From: JBOGXF01 sp050694275
Lineage (GTDB): Bacteria > Actinomycetota > CADDZG01 > WHSQ01
Assembly (NCBI GenBank): GCA_050694275.1
Contig: JBOGXF010000044.1
Span: forward strand, 1-11,266
Direction: 5' to 3'
Length of the DNA stretch: 11,266 nt
The position numbers and the translations under genes were made by a program. This document shows positions 1 through 6,077 of this stretch, one piece after another (positions within the stretch are counted from its first letter, which is position 1; each line of letters opens with the position of its first letter). The notes below the pieces were generated by a model that saw nothing but the letters and a program-made list of their open reading frames with translations, did not search any database and was not told the DNA's origin.

Positions 1-2
1 GC

Positions 3-116
3 GCGTCCTGGGGAGGGGGCTGCTCCCGGAGCAAGATCGGTGGGCCATCCGTGGACCGCGTCGAGGACATCTTCCGTGAGGCAACGAACCGACCTCAAGA
101 GGACCTCTTGACATGA
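3..116 (+). CDS. Possible 3' end of an upstream gene (partial, unidentified)
   Basis: Reading frame 3 is open from the window edge to a TGA at 114-116. The last residues read VDRVEDIFREATNRPQEDLL plus a final Thr, a plausible soluble, charged C-terminus. About three quarters of its third codon positions are G or C, as in the real genes here, and more than in frame 1, which is open for a similar distance. It would converge on the surface-protein gene at 243-1130, and a terminator hairpin lies between the two. Only 37 codons are visible and I recognise no family, so this may be chance. The sequence to the left of the window would settle it. Confidence 0.25.
   Translation, partial: ASWGGGCSRSKIGGPSVDRVEDIFREATNRPQEDLLT
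95..111. repeat. 17-bp perfect odd palindrome
   Basis: TCAAGAGGaCCTCTTGA has two perfect 8-bp arms around a single central A. It overlaps the last codons of the possible upstream reading frame. A one-base loop cannot fold as a tight RNA hairpin without losing pairs, so a binding site for a dimeric protein is as likely as a transcript structure. Function unknown. Confidence 0.45.
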
Positions 117-151
117 GGCAACAGGCCCGCTACTTCGTTTTCAGTTGCGAA

Positions 152-170
152 ACGACCACTTTTCGGTCGT
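152..170. terminator. Weak secondary hairpin beyond the main terminator
   Basis: The arms ACGACC (152-157) and GGTCGT (165-170) flank a 7-nt loop. Read on the minus strand the stem is followed by TTTCG. It lies just beyond the strong hairpin at 186-236 and could act as a backup stop for minus-strand transcription. The stem is short and the T-tract poor, so this is a tentative call. Confidence 0.3.
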
Positions 171-180
171 CCTCGCATTC

Positions 181-236
181 AAAACGCGTGGGGTGGTTGC
201 CACAGGGCTGCTTGACCATGTGACAACCACCCACGC
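181..236 (-). terminator. Intrinsic terminator of the LPFTG surface-protein gene
   Basis: A long inverted repeat pairs 186-204 with 219-236, interrupted by one mismatch and one bulged base, around a 14-nt loop. On the minus strand it begins 6 nt after the TAA stop of the 243-1130 gene and is followed by GTTTTG (180-185 on the plus strand). A GC-rich stem followed by a short U-run directly after a stop codon is the classic intrinsic terminator layout. The U-run is short (four), which is common in high-GC bacteria. Confidence 0.75.
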
Positions 237-242
237 AATCGC

Positions 243-1130
243 TTACTTCGAGTCGGCTCTCCTGCGCCGGCTTGCGAGCACCAGCCCGGTTCCCGCCGAG
301 ATCAAGATCGCCACGATCGAGAGCCACGGAGCCGGGTCGCCGCCGGTGAACGGAAGCACCGAGGGTGGGTCGTCGTCTCGGTTGAAGATCCGTCTGCCGA
401 GGACGATGTCCGGCAGGGCCGGCCGCTCGATGATCCTCCCTCCGACCTCGTCGCACGGCTGGATCCCGGGCATGTTCGGGTCCGCGTCACACGGCGGTGG
501 AGGCGGGGGCGGCGGGGGCGGCGGAGGGGGCGGGGGCGGCGGAGGGGGCGGATCCTTGGGTCCCTGACGACCGAGGCAGCGACCCTCGTTATCGTCCTCG
601 AAGTCGTCGTCGTTCCCGCATCCATTGTTGCCGTCCTGGTCGGCGAGGTCGTCGCCGCCAGAGCCGTTGGGCTTATCGGGGCCACGGTTGGTCCGGTCGG
701 GCCCGCGGCCGTCGTCGTCCGGGTCGGACTCGGCCTTGCCCTGGTTGCCGGACTTGCCGTGCTCGACCGAGCGGTCCTTGCCCGACGGGTGCTTGTTGTC
801 CCCGTCGTCCTCGACGTTGTTGGGGGTGCCGCCGTCGTTGGTGTCGTTGTCCTCGGTGAAGCTTGTGCCCGGATCGGAATCGGCGTCGCCGTCGTTGTCG
901 CGCTGGCCGTTTCCGCTTTTGTTCTGCCCGGGCGCGTTTCCGGAGTTGCCGCCGTTCCCGTTGCCTCCCGCCTTCGACACCTGGCTTTGCGTTTCGAGGC
1001 CGAAGTTCGCGGCGAGCGCTGTCACCGTCGACGCGCCCACGAGGGCGAACGCCATCAAAAAGGCGACGAGGAAGGAACAGCGCGCGCGTGTCCCGAGGCT
1101 CGCTCGGGCTGCGCTGCAAGGGTTGCGCAT
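243..1130 (-). CDS. LPFTG (sortase-type) cell-wall-anchored, Asn/Gly/Asp-rich protein with poly-proline stalk
   Basis: This 295-aa protein is exported and probably attached to the wall by a sortase. Seen: a basic N-terminus and hydrophobic core (about 19-39) with a likely cleavage after ALA at 38-40; a low-complexity Gly/Asn/Asp-rich stretch (about 54-184) that includes DNDGDADSD near 78-86, similar to calcium-binding Asp motifs; 20 consecutive prolines at 194-213; LPFTG at 259-263; a hydrophobic segment (about 269-286); and a final RRRRADSK tail. LPxTG, membrane span and basic tail together form the standard cell-wall sorting signal. The mature part has four cysteines, C171/C185 before the proline run and C214/C226 after it, which could form two small loops. 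No catalytic domain is recognisable, so a structural, adhesive or spacer role is inference. The ATG start is fixed by an AAGGAGGA ribosome site 5 nt upstream. No sortase gene is in the window. Confidence 0.88.
   Translation of the reverse strand: MRNPCSAARASLGTRARCSFLVAFLMAFALVGASTVTALAANFGLETQSQVSKAGGNGNGGNSGNAPGQNKSGNGQRDNDGDADSDPGTSFTEDNDTNDGGTPNNVEDDGDNKHPSGKDRSVEHGKSGNQGKAESDPDDDGRGPDRTNRGPDKPNGSGGDDLADQDGNNGCGNDDDFEDDNEGRCLGRQGPKDPPPPPPPPPPPPPPPPPPPPCDADPNMPGIQPCDEVGGRIIERPALPDIVLGRRIFNRDDDPPSVLPFTGGDPAPWLSIVAILISAGTGLVLASRRRRADSK
492..551. repeat. G-rich degenerate tandem tract encoding 20 prolines; G-quadruplex motif
   Basis: Sixty bases made only of cgg, ggg, agg and tgg triplets on the plus strand encode the poly-proline run on the minus strand. 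Positions 519-536 and 537-551 are copies of an 18-bp unit (identical over 15 nt). The plus strand has five runs of five Gs (505-509, 514-518, 526-530, 532-536, 544-548) separated by 4, 7, 1 and 7 nt, which meets the usual G3+N1-7 quadruplex rule. That strand is the template strand of the gene. Length variation by slippage is likely. Confidence 0.8.
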
Positions 1131-1135
1131 GGGAG

Positions 1136-1143
1136 TCCTCCTT
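1136..1143 (-). promoter_or_regulatory. Strong Shine-Dalgarno site of the LPFTG protein gene
   Basis: The plus strand reads TCCTCCTT, giving AAGGAGGA on the minus strand, 5 nt before the ATG at 1130. It is a near-perfect anti-16S match and the strongest ribosome site in the window, so it fixes the start and suggests efficient translation. Confidence 0.85.
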
Positions 1144-1180
1144 GGTGGTTTCGGACGCTTCCCATGCTGACTTGATGGAA

Positions 1181-1208
1181 ACTTCTGGAAAATACGCAGA
1201 AGTGCGTA
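1181..1208. promoter_or_regulatory. Two overlapping dyads upstream of the LPFTG protein gene
   Basis: Dyad A is ACTTCTG (1181-1187) with CAGAAGT (1197-1203). Dyad B is TACGCA (1193-1198) with TGCGTA (1203-1208), separated by GAAG. They share bases, so only one can form as RNA at a time. On the minus strand dyad B runs into TATTTT (plus-strand 1189-1194), a possible -10 for the surface-protein gene, which would make dyad B a candidate operator. A related direct repeat, CTACG(T)CAC-C/T-TC, occurs on the minus strand at 1217-1228 and 1199-1209. Function is inferred only from position. Confidence 0.4.
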
Positions 1209-1290
1209 GACCGCGTGAGGTGACGTAGGCGTGTCGGACTCGTCGGGGTTTGTTACGTAATCGTGTGCTTTCGCTCTAAGAGGCCTTCTG

Positions 1291-1296
1291 TAGAGT
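1291..1296 (+). promoter_or_regulatory. -10 element of a probable leaderless ilvD transcript
   Basis: TAGAGT fits the actinobacterial TAnnnT -10 consensus and is followed by exactly 7 nt before the ATG at 1304. Transcription would therefore start at or next to the start codon. No Shine-Dalgarno sequence precedes this ATG, as expected for a leaderless mRNA. A -35 is weak (TTTCGC at 1269-1274, 16-nt spacer). Confidence 0.6.
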
Positions 1297-1303
1297 GCGG
1301 CGG

Positions 1304-3025
1304 ATGAACGATCCCTACGCCGGCGCCTCGCATCCCGACAAGCGTCGAAGCAGCCGGCTCACCGACGGGCCCGAGCGCGCCCCGGCTCGGGCCATGTTGA
1401 AGGCCGTCGGGTTCGACGACGACGACCTCGCCCGACCGATCGTCGGGGTCGCCACCACCTGGATAGAGACGATGCCGTGCAACTTCAACCAGCGGGTACT
1501 CGCGGCGCAGGTGAAGGCGGGCATCCGCGCCGGAGGCGGCACGCCGATGGAATTCAACACCGTCGCCATCTCGGACGGCGTTTCGATGGGCACCGAGGGC
1601 ATGCGCGCGTCGCTCGTGAGCCGCGAGGTCATCGCCGACTCGATCGAGCTGGTGGCCCGCGGGCATCTCTTCGACGGGCTCGTCTGTCTGGTGGGCTGCG
1701 ACAAGACCATTCCCGCAGCGGTGATGGCGCTGTGCCGTCTCGACATCCCGGGCCTCGTGCTCTACAACGGCTCGATCGCACCCGGCCGCTGGCGAGGTCG
1801 GGACGTCACCATTCAAGACGTCTTCGAGGCGGTCGGTCGCCACGCAGCCGGCGGACTGTCGGCCGCGGATCTCCACGATCTCGAAGGCGCGGCGTGCCCC
1901 GGGGCCGGTGCATGCGGTGGTCAGTTCACCGCCAACACGATGGCGACGGCCCTCGATTTCCTCGGCATATCACCGATGGGTCTCTCGGGTATCCCCGCCA
2001 CCGAGCCGGGGAAGAAGGCCGCGGCCGAAGAAAGCGGTCGGATCGCGATGCGGCTCGTCGGGGGCGATGTGAAGCCGTCCGACATCATCACCCGACCCGC
2101 GCTCGAGAACGCGATCGCCTCGGTGGCGGCAACCGGGGGCTCGACCAACGGGGTGCTTCACCTCCTCGCCATCGCGCGCGAGATCGGGATCGACCTCACC
2201 ATCGACGACTTCGATCGGATCGCGACCCGCACCCCGGTCGTCGCCGGCCTGAAACCAGGCGGAGACTACGTCGCGACCGACCTCTACAAGGCCGGGGGCA
2301 CGGCTCTCGTGGCGCGCGAGCTGGCAAGAGGTGGTCTCATCGACCCCGGGTGCAAGACCGTCGACGGTCGCACCCTGGGCGAGATCGCCGAGGGGGCGGA
2401 GGAGTCCTTCGGCCAGAAGGTCGTGGTCCCCATCGATGCGCCGCTCAAGCCGACCGGCGGGCTCGCGATCCTCCGGGGCAACCTCGCCCCCGAGGGCTGT
2501 GTCGTGAAGCTGGCCGGTCACGAGCGTTTGTTCCATCGTGGACCTGCCCGGGTCTTCGAGTCGGAGGAGGAGTGCTTCGAGGCAACCAAGAACGGCACGC
2601 TTGCGCGCGGCCAAGTCGTGGTCATCCGCTACGAGGGACCGGCGGGAGGGCCGGGAATGCGGGAGATGCTCGCGGTCACGGCGGCGATCGTCGGCGAGGG
2701 TCTTGGGGATTCCGTCGCGCTCGTCACGGACGGGCGGTTTTCCGGCGCGACGCACGGCTTGATGGTCGGCCACGTCGCCCCCGAGGCGGCGCACGGAGGG
2801 CCGCTGGCCGCGCTGAAGGACGGCGACGTAGTCGAGATCGACGTCGACGCGCGCGAGCTGCGCGTCAAGCTCACGGACGAGGAAATCGCCAAGCGCCTGG
2901 CGGACTGGACCCCGCCGCCTCCTCGTTACCGCTCGGGAGTGCTCGCCAAGTACGCGGCAACGGTTCTGTCCGCCTCGGAGGGGGCAATCACGACTCCCAC
3001 CCCGCCTGGGTTGGGCGTCTCATAG
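1304..3025 (+). CDS. ilvD: Dihydroxy-acid dehydratase
   Basis: IlvD dehydrates 2,3-dihydroxy-3-methylbutanoate (or its methylpentanoate homologue) to the 2-oxo acid, the shared penultimate step of valine and isoleucine synthesis, which also feeds leucine and pantothenate. The 573-aa length is normal for the IlvD/Edd family. Visible motifs: PCNF with Cys59, GCDKT with Cys132 and GACGGQFTANT with Cys204, the three cysteines expected to hold the iron-sulfur cluster; GGSTNGVLHL in the middle; GNLAPEGCVVK; PGMREML; and LVTDGRFSGATHG near the C-terminus. A GTG at 1295 is in frame, but the ATG at 1304 is preferred because a TAnnnT -10 lies 7 nt before it and the GTG falls inside that element. The gene stands alone: other ilv genes are not adjacent, and it converges on the ABC1 kinase gene 26 nt downstream. 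Confidence 0.97.
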   Translation: MNDPYAGASHPDKRRSSRLTDGPERAPARAMLKAVGFDDDDLARPIVGVATTWIETMPCNFNQRVLAAQVKAGIRAGGGTPMEFNTVAISDGVSMGTEGMRASLVSREVIADSIELVARGHLFDGLVCLVGCDKTIPAAVMALCRLDIPGLVLYNGSIAPGRWRGRDVTIQDVFEAVGRHAAGGLSAADLHDLEGAACPGAGACGGQFTANTMATALDFLGISPMGLSGIPATEPGKKAAAEESGRIAMRLVGGDVKPSDIITRPALENAIASVAATGGSTNGVLHLLAIAREIGIDLTIDDFDRIATRTPVVAGLKPGGDYVATDLYKAGGTALVARELARGGLIDPGCKTVDGRTLGEIAEGAEESFGQKVVVPIDAPLKPTGGLAILRGNLAPEGCVVKLAGHERLFHRGPARVFESEEECFEATKNGTLARGQVVVIRYEGPAGGPGMREMLAVTAAIVGEGLGDSVALVTDGRFSGATHGLMVGHVAPEAAHGGPLAALKDGDVVEIDVDARELRVKLTDEEIAKRLADWTPPPPRYRSGVLAKYAATVLSASEGAITTPTPPGLGVS

Positions 3026-3028
3026 TCC

Positions 3029-3046
3029 TGAGCGGCGGCGGGCTCA
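3029..3046. terminator. Weak hairpin between convergent ilvD and ABC1 kinase genes
   Basis: TGAGC (3029-3033) can pair with GCTCA (3042-3046) around an 8-nt GC-rich loop in the 26-nt gap between the two convergent stop codons. The stem is only 5 bp and has no T-run on either side, so it is at best a weak two-way terminator. Confidence 0.25.
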
Positions 3047-3051
3047 AACGC

Positions 3052-4473
3052 TCAAGGAGGGGGTGGGAGCGGGGGCTCGAGCTCCGGGTGCGTCTCGGCG
3101 AGCCACTCCTGCTCTTCTTTTCCGAGATCGGTGCGTGACTCCTCGCCCCACCACATCTCGCGCGCAATCGCCTGCCAGTTTGCGGTCGCCTCCATGCGAC
3201 CGAGAAGCGACGCGACGCCGAACGACATGCGGTTGAACGTCACCATCACCCCCGGGAGCCCCACCTTGCGCAGGGTCTGGAACGCCTTGCTCCGCGGATC
3301 GAATCCGGCCGCCGCGATCTCGTGCACCAGCGGCGGATCTATGGTGACCGGCTCGTCTCGAAGCACGGGGCTGTTGAGCATCATCAGGTGCTCCCAGACC
3401 GCGTCGATCTCGGGCGTCTTGCGGTTCAGGATGCCGATTCCCTCGAGCGCGCGCCGGCCGCGCTCCTGGTCGTCCTCGATGAGGGCAAGGACGATCTCGA
3501 GCAAGAGCTTCAGCGTTCCGGGATCGACCGCGCGCACCAGCCCGAAGTCGAGGAACGCGATGCGGCCTCCTTCGAGCAGCAAGTAGTTCCCGGGATGAGG
3601 GTCGGCTGAGAAGAGGCGGAAACGGTTGAGGCTTCCGTAGAAGAACCTGAACAGCATCTCGCCGACGTGATCTTTGGCGTCTTGAGACTTATCGAACACG
3701 CTCATGAAGGGCTCGCCCTCGATGAACTCCTGGGTGATGACGCGGGTCTTGCAATAGTCGGGAAACACGCCCGGCACGACGATGTAGGGGTGCCCCGCGA
3801 AGAGCTCGGCGAATCGCTGCTGATTGGTCGCCTCGCGTCGGTAGTCGAGCTCCTCGAGCACGCGGTCCCTGACCTCGTTGGCGATCTCCTTGGGATCGAT
3901 GTTGGGAGCGATCGCAACCGACAGCTTGGTCAGGGCGGAGATGTTCTTGAGATCCGAGCGCACCGCCTCGTCGACGCCCGGATACTGGACCTTGACGGCG
4001 ACGGCCTCCCCGGTCTTCAGCCGGGCTCGATGGACCTGTCCAATGGACGCGGCGGCAACCGCATCGTCCTCGAAAGAGTCAAATAACTCGTGGGTCGGTT
4101 TGCCGAACTCCTCCTCGATCACCTGTTTGGACGCCTCCGGGTCCATGGGGGGCGCAGAGCTCTGGAGCATGGTCAGAGCGTCCCGGTAGGTGGCGATGTA
4201 TTCGCCGGGGGCCGCGAACTCGTAGAACGACGCGAGCTGCCCGACTTTCATCGCCGCGCCCTTCATCTCGCCCAGCATGTCCACGAGCTGCTGCGCGGTC
4301 CGCTCGTGAAAACCCCCCAGGAATTCGCCCGCGCGCTCCGGGTCGGCGAACGACCTCGCGCGCGTCCCCACGAATCGGAAAGCGGATTTGCCGGTCTGGC
4401 CCGCGAGCCGGGCACCCCGCTGCATCCATCCCGTGGGGATGGGACCCTTCGACTGATTCTTGTCTTCCGCCAT
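3052..4473 (-). CDS. ABC1/AarF/UbiB-family atypical kinase-like protein
   Basis: This 473-aa member of the ABC1 (ADCK/UbiB/AarF) family has an atypical protein-kinase fold that binds nucleotide and in other organisms supports isoprenoid-quinone or lipid metabolism. Its substrate here is unknown. Seen in order: the family-specific KxGQ motif (76-79, KVGQ); the Ala-rich loop AAASIGQVH (140-148) that replaces the glycine-rich loop; lysine 161 in VAVKVQYPG; ExD at 208-210; the catalytic loop DPHPGN (291-296); and DFG (309-311). All signature residues are present, so it should be active. The C-terminus ends in a proline-rich EPPLPPPP. No transmembrane tail is obvious. The ATG at 4473 has no Shine-Dalgarno sequence and lies 9 nt after TAGAGT, suggesting a leaderless mRNA made divergently from the M28 peptidase gene. 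Confidence 0.92.
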   Translation of the reverse strand: MAEDKNQSKGPIPTGWMQRGARLAGQTGKSAFRFVGTRARSFADPERAGEFLGGFHERTAQQLVDMLGEMKGAAMKVGQLASFYEFAAPGEYIATYRDALTMLQSSAPPMDPEASKQVIEEEFGKPTHELFDSFEDDAVAAASIGQVHRARLKTGEAVAVKVQYPGVDEAVRSDLKNISALTKLSVAIAPNIDPKEIANEVRDRVLEELDYRREATNQQRFAELFAGHPYIVVPGVFPDYCKTRVITQEFIEGEPFMSVFDKSQDAKDHVGEMLFRFFYGSLNRFRLFSADPHPGNYLLLEGGRIAFLDFGLVRAVDPGTLKLLLEIVLALIEDDQERGRRALEGIGILNRKTPEIDAVWEHLMMLNSPVLRDEPVTIDPPLVHEIAAAGFDPRSKAFQTLRKVGLPGVMVTFNRMSFGVASLLGRMEATANWQAIAREMWWGEESRTDLGKEEQEWLAETHPELEPPLPPPP

Positions 4474-4481
4474 CGAGTGGC

Positions 4482-4488
4482 TACTCTA
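4482..4488. promoter_or_regulatory. Shared bidirectional -10 element of two divergent leaderless genes
   Basis: TACTCTA on the plus strand (TACTCT at 4482-4487) is followed by 7 nt and then the GTG of the M28 peptidase. Its reverse complement TAGAGTA gives TAGAGT on the minus strand, followed by 9 nt and then the ATG of the ABC1 kinase. TAnnnTA is self-symmetric as a -10 motif, so one heptamer can serve both directions. For the plus direction TTGTCT (4460-4465) with a 16-nt spacer is a fair -35. For the minus direction no good -35 is seen. Only 21 nt separate the two start codons, leaving no room for ribosome sites. Confidence 0.65.
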
Positions 4489-4494
4489 GTCTCC

Positions 4495-5448
4495 GTGAAC
4501 CGCCGTCGTGTCTCCGGCCTCTCGGCTTTCGTTGTGCTTCTCGCCGCGTGCGCTCCGACGGCGCCCGGCGCTTCGACGCCGCCGGCGAAGAAGGCCGTCC
4601 CGTCGCCTCGAGTCGAATACGTCGCCGGAGGTGCCGGCGACAACCAAGACATCCCCCGCTTCTCTCGCCGAAGAGCGATGCGGCACGTCCGCAGGCTCGC
4701 GAGAGACATCGGGATACGCGAGCGCGCGACTCGGGGCGAGCGCCGCGGTATGAGATACGCCCGCCGACAGTTTCGAGCGCTCGGTTACAGGGTGCATACG
4801 CAGAAGTTCTCGGTCGACGGGGGAACGTCGCGCAACGTCGTTGCGCGCTGGCCGGGCGCCCGCCGCTATCCCGTGCTCGTCGGGGGCCATATGGACAGCG
4901 TTCCCGGCTCCCCCGGCGCCAACGACAACGCATCCGGAGTAGCCGTGGTACTCGAGGTGGCGCGGCTATTTGCGGGAACGCCCCAGGCCGAGTTCGTGAA
5001 GTTCGCCGCGTTCGGATCGGAGGAGTTCGGCGACGACGGCAGCCACCACGTTGGCTCGCAGATCTACGTCGATCGCCTCGGCAACGCGGGGCGGCGGTGG
5101 TTCGCGGGGATGGTCTCGGTAGACATGATCGCCGACGGACGCCCCCTGATCGTCGGAACGGCAGGCATCGGCCCCGAGGTGGTCGCCCGAACGCTCTACC
5201 GAAAGATCGACCGCATGGGCATCGATGTCGAATACCGCACGACCTGCGACTGTTCCGACAACGGGCCGTTCGAGCGGGCCGGCATCCCGGCCTCTTTCAT
5301 GTGGAGCGGCCCCGAGCCCAATTACCACGATCCCTCGGACACCGTGGCGAACATGTCGCCCGCGGATCTCAGAAGGACCGGCCGAGCGGTGCGCCGATTC
5401 GTCCGGGCCCTGGACCGGGACCTGATCCGGCGATTCCGCCGGGCCTGA
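4495..5448 (+). CDS. M28-family zinc metallopeptidase, lipoprotein
   Basis: This 317-aa aminopeptidase-type M28 enzyme is predicted to be lipid-anchored on the outer face of the membrane. Seen: basic start MNRRR, hydrophobic stretch and lipobox LLAAC with Cys19; an Ala/Pro/Ser-rich linker (20-40); then the M28 domain with the ligand pattern GGHMDS (His132), GANDNASG (Asp144), SEEFG (Glu176 as base, Glu177 as ligand), VDMI (Asp210) and YHDPSDT (His278). The full set indicates an active two-zinc site, probably removing N-terminal residues from peptides. The frame stays open far upstream, over the kinase gene on the other strand, but only the GTG at 4495 gives a lipoprotein signal and lies 7 nt after a TAnnnT -10. 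Cys251 and Cys253 lie near the active-site loop (TTCDCSD). The gene is divergent from the ABC1 kinase and precedes the LysM gene by 54 nt. The exact substrate is unknown. Confidence 0.93.
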   Translation: MNRRRVSGLSAFVVLLAACAPTAPGASTPPAKKAVPSPRVEYVAGGAGDNQDIPRFSRRRAMRHVRRLARDIGIRERATRGERRGMRYARRQFRALGYRVHTQKFSVDGGTSRNVVARWPGARRYPVLVGGHMDSVPGSPGANDNASGVAVVLEVARLFAGTPQAEFVKFAAFGSEEFGDDGSHHVGSQIYVDRLGNAGRRWFAGMVSVDMIADGRPLIVGTAGIGPEVVARTLYRKIDRMGIDVEYRTTCDCSDNGPFERAGIPASFMWSGPEPNYHDPSDTVANMSPADLRRTGRAVRRFVRALDRDLIRRFRRA

Positions 5449-5456
5449 CGTCTTCT

Positions 5457-5465
5457 TGCTACGCT
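5457..5465 (+). promoter_or_regulatory. Extended -10 promoter candidate of the LysM gene
   Basis: TGC-TACGCT combines a TGn extension with a TAnnnT hexamer, 37 nt before the ATG at 5503, and no clear -35 is present. Transcription would begin near 5472 and leave a short leader containing AAAGGG (5486-5491) as ribosome site. Readthrough from the peptidase gene is the alternative. Confidence 0.4.
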
Positions 5466-5502
5466 CTCACCCCAACGCAGACACCAAAGGGCGGCCGCCA
5501 GG

Positions 5503-5988
5503 ATGAGCGATCATCGGACCGAGCCCCTCGATTCCTACGAGGATGAGTCGTACGACTGGGACTACGACGAGGAGCCCCAGCGCGGGCCGAAGATCCTCTG
5601 GGGCCGGGCCCTGCTTCTGGGCATCTTCCTGATCCTCGCGTTTTTGCTCGGACGAGCCACCGCCGGCTCGGGCGTGCCCCAGGAACGCGTCGACGATCTC
5701 AGGGCCCAGATCGCCGAAAAGGACGAGGAGATCAGCCGACTCCAGGCGGCGCAAGAGACCGAGCCCACCCCCGAAGTCACGACCGAGCCGAGCCCCGACG
5801 AGACGGTAGCTGTCCCCGAGGGAGAGACGTACGTCGTCAGGCGAGGCGATACCCTGCGCGGCATCGCCGAGGACTTTTATCAAAACGCGACGCTCGACGA
5901 CTGCATCGCGGAGGCGAACGGGATCGACGACCCCGAGGCGTTGAGCGTCGGTGCCGAGCTCACGATCCCTCCTGAAGAAGCCTGCTGA
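5503..5988 (+). CDS. Single-pass membrane protein with C-terminal LysM domain
   Basis: This is a 161-aa protein. An acidic, Tyr/Trp-containing N-terminal tail (1-27) is predicted inside the cell. A hydrophobic span covers about 31-50. A short heptad-like charged helix (59-83) follows, then a Thr/Pro/Glu-rich linker (86-107). A single LysM domain spans about 109-156, with the typical start YVVRRGDTLRGIAEDFY and end LSVGAELTIP. LysM binds N-acetylglucosamine-containing glycans, so the protein probably ties the membrane to peptidoglycan outside the cell. No hydrolase domain is present. Two cysteines, 134 and the very last residue 161, are both in the outer part and could form a disulfide or a dimer link. 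It lies 54 nt after the M28 peptidase and may be partly co-transcribed with it. Its role (wall sensing, scaffold) is inference. Confidence 0.88.
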   Translation: MSDHRTEPLDSYEDESYDWDYDEEPQRGPKILWGRALLLGIFLILAFLLGRATAGSGVPQERVDDLRAQIAEKDEEISRLQAAQETEPTPEVTTEPSPDETVAVPEGETYVVRRGDTLRGIAEDFYQNATLDDCIAEANGIDDPEALSVGAELTIPPEEAC

Positions 5989-6017
5989 GGGGTCCGCATC
6001 TGGGAATGGCAGTGCTC

Positions 6018-6042
6018 GTTTCCTTCGCTACCCCCTGGGTAT
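6018..6042 (+). promoter_or_regulatory. Sigma-B/F-type (general stress) promoter candidate
   Basis: GTTT (6018-6021), a 15-nt spacer and GGGTAT (6037-6042) fit the pattern of actinobacterial sigma-F/sigma-B promoters (G/GTTT, then GGGTAT/C). Transcription would start near 6048-6050, about 30 nt before the ATG at 6078. It sits in the 89-nt gap between the LysM gene and a YtxH-like gene. YtxH-type proteins are known stress-regulon members in Bacillus, which agrees with this call. Confidence 0.55.
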
Positions 6043-6076
6043 CCCTCAACGGAAGGCACGAAACAAAGGGGGTAGC
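6027..6076 (+). promoter_or_regulatory. Potential ribosome-site-hiding hairpin upstream of the YtxH-like gene
   Basis: GCTACCCCCT (6027-6036) is perfectly complementary over 10 bp to AGGGGGTAGC (6067-6076), which contains the ribosome site of the gene starting at 6078. The loop is 30 nt. The left arm lies upstream of and directly adjacent to the GGGTAT -10 (6037-6042), so transcripts from that promoter would lack it, while readthrough transcripts from the LysM gene would carry it and could mask the site. The pairing is seen. The switch is inference. Confidence 0.5.
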
Positions 6077-6077
6077 C

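Noticed and set aside
145..567. Plus-strand open frame with 20 glycines
   Set aside because: It is the mirror image of the poly-proline gene. The minus frame has a signal peptide, an LPFTG sorting signal, a strong ribosome site and a terminator, while the plus frame has none of these and overlaps the terminator hairpin.
1970..2794. Minus-strand open frame of 274 codons opposite ilvD
   Set aside because: Antisense shadow produced by GC-rich codons; no recognisable motif, no ribosome site.
1477..3138. Long arginine-rich plus-strand open frame inside ilvD
   Set aside because: Typical shadow of a high-GC gene. ilvD carries all family motifs in its own frame.
4090..4494. N-terminal extension of the M28 peptidase over the kinase gene
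   Set aside because: The extension is antisense to a well-supported kinase gene. The lipoprotein signal and the -10 element both place the start at GTG 4495.
5490..5499. GGCGGCCGCC palindrome between ribosome site and start of the LysM gene
   Set aside because: A 10-bp all-GC palindrome is expected by chance in DNA this GC-rich, and it leaves the start codon free.
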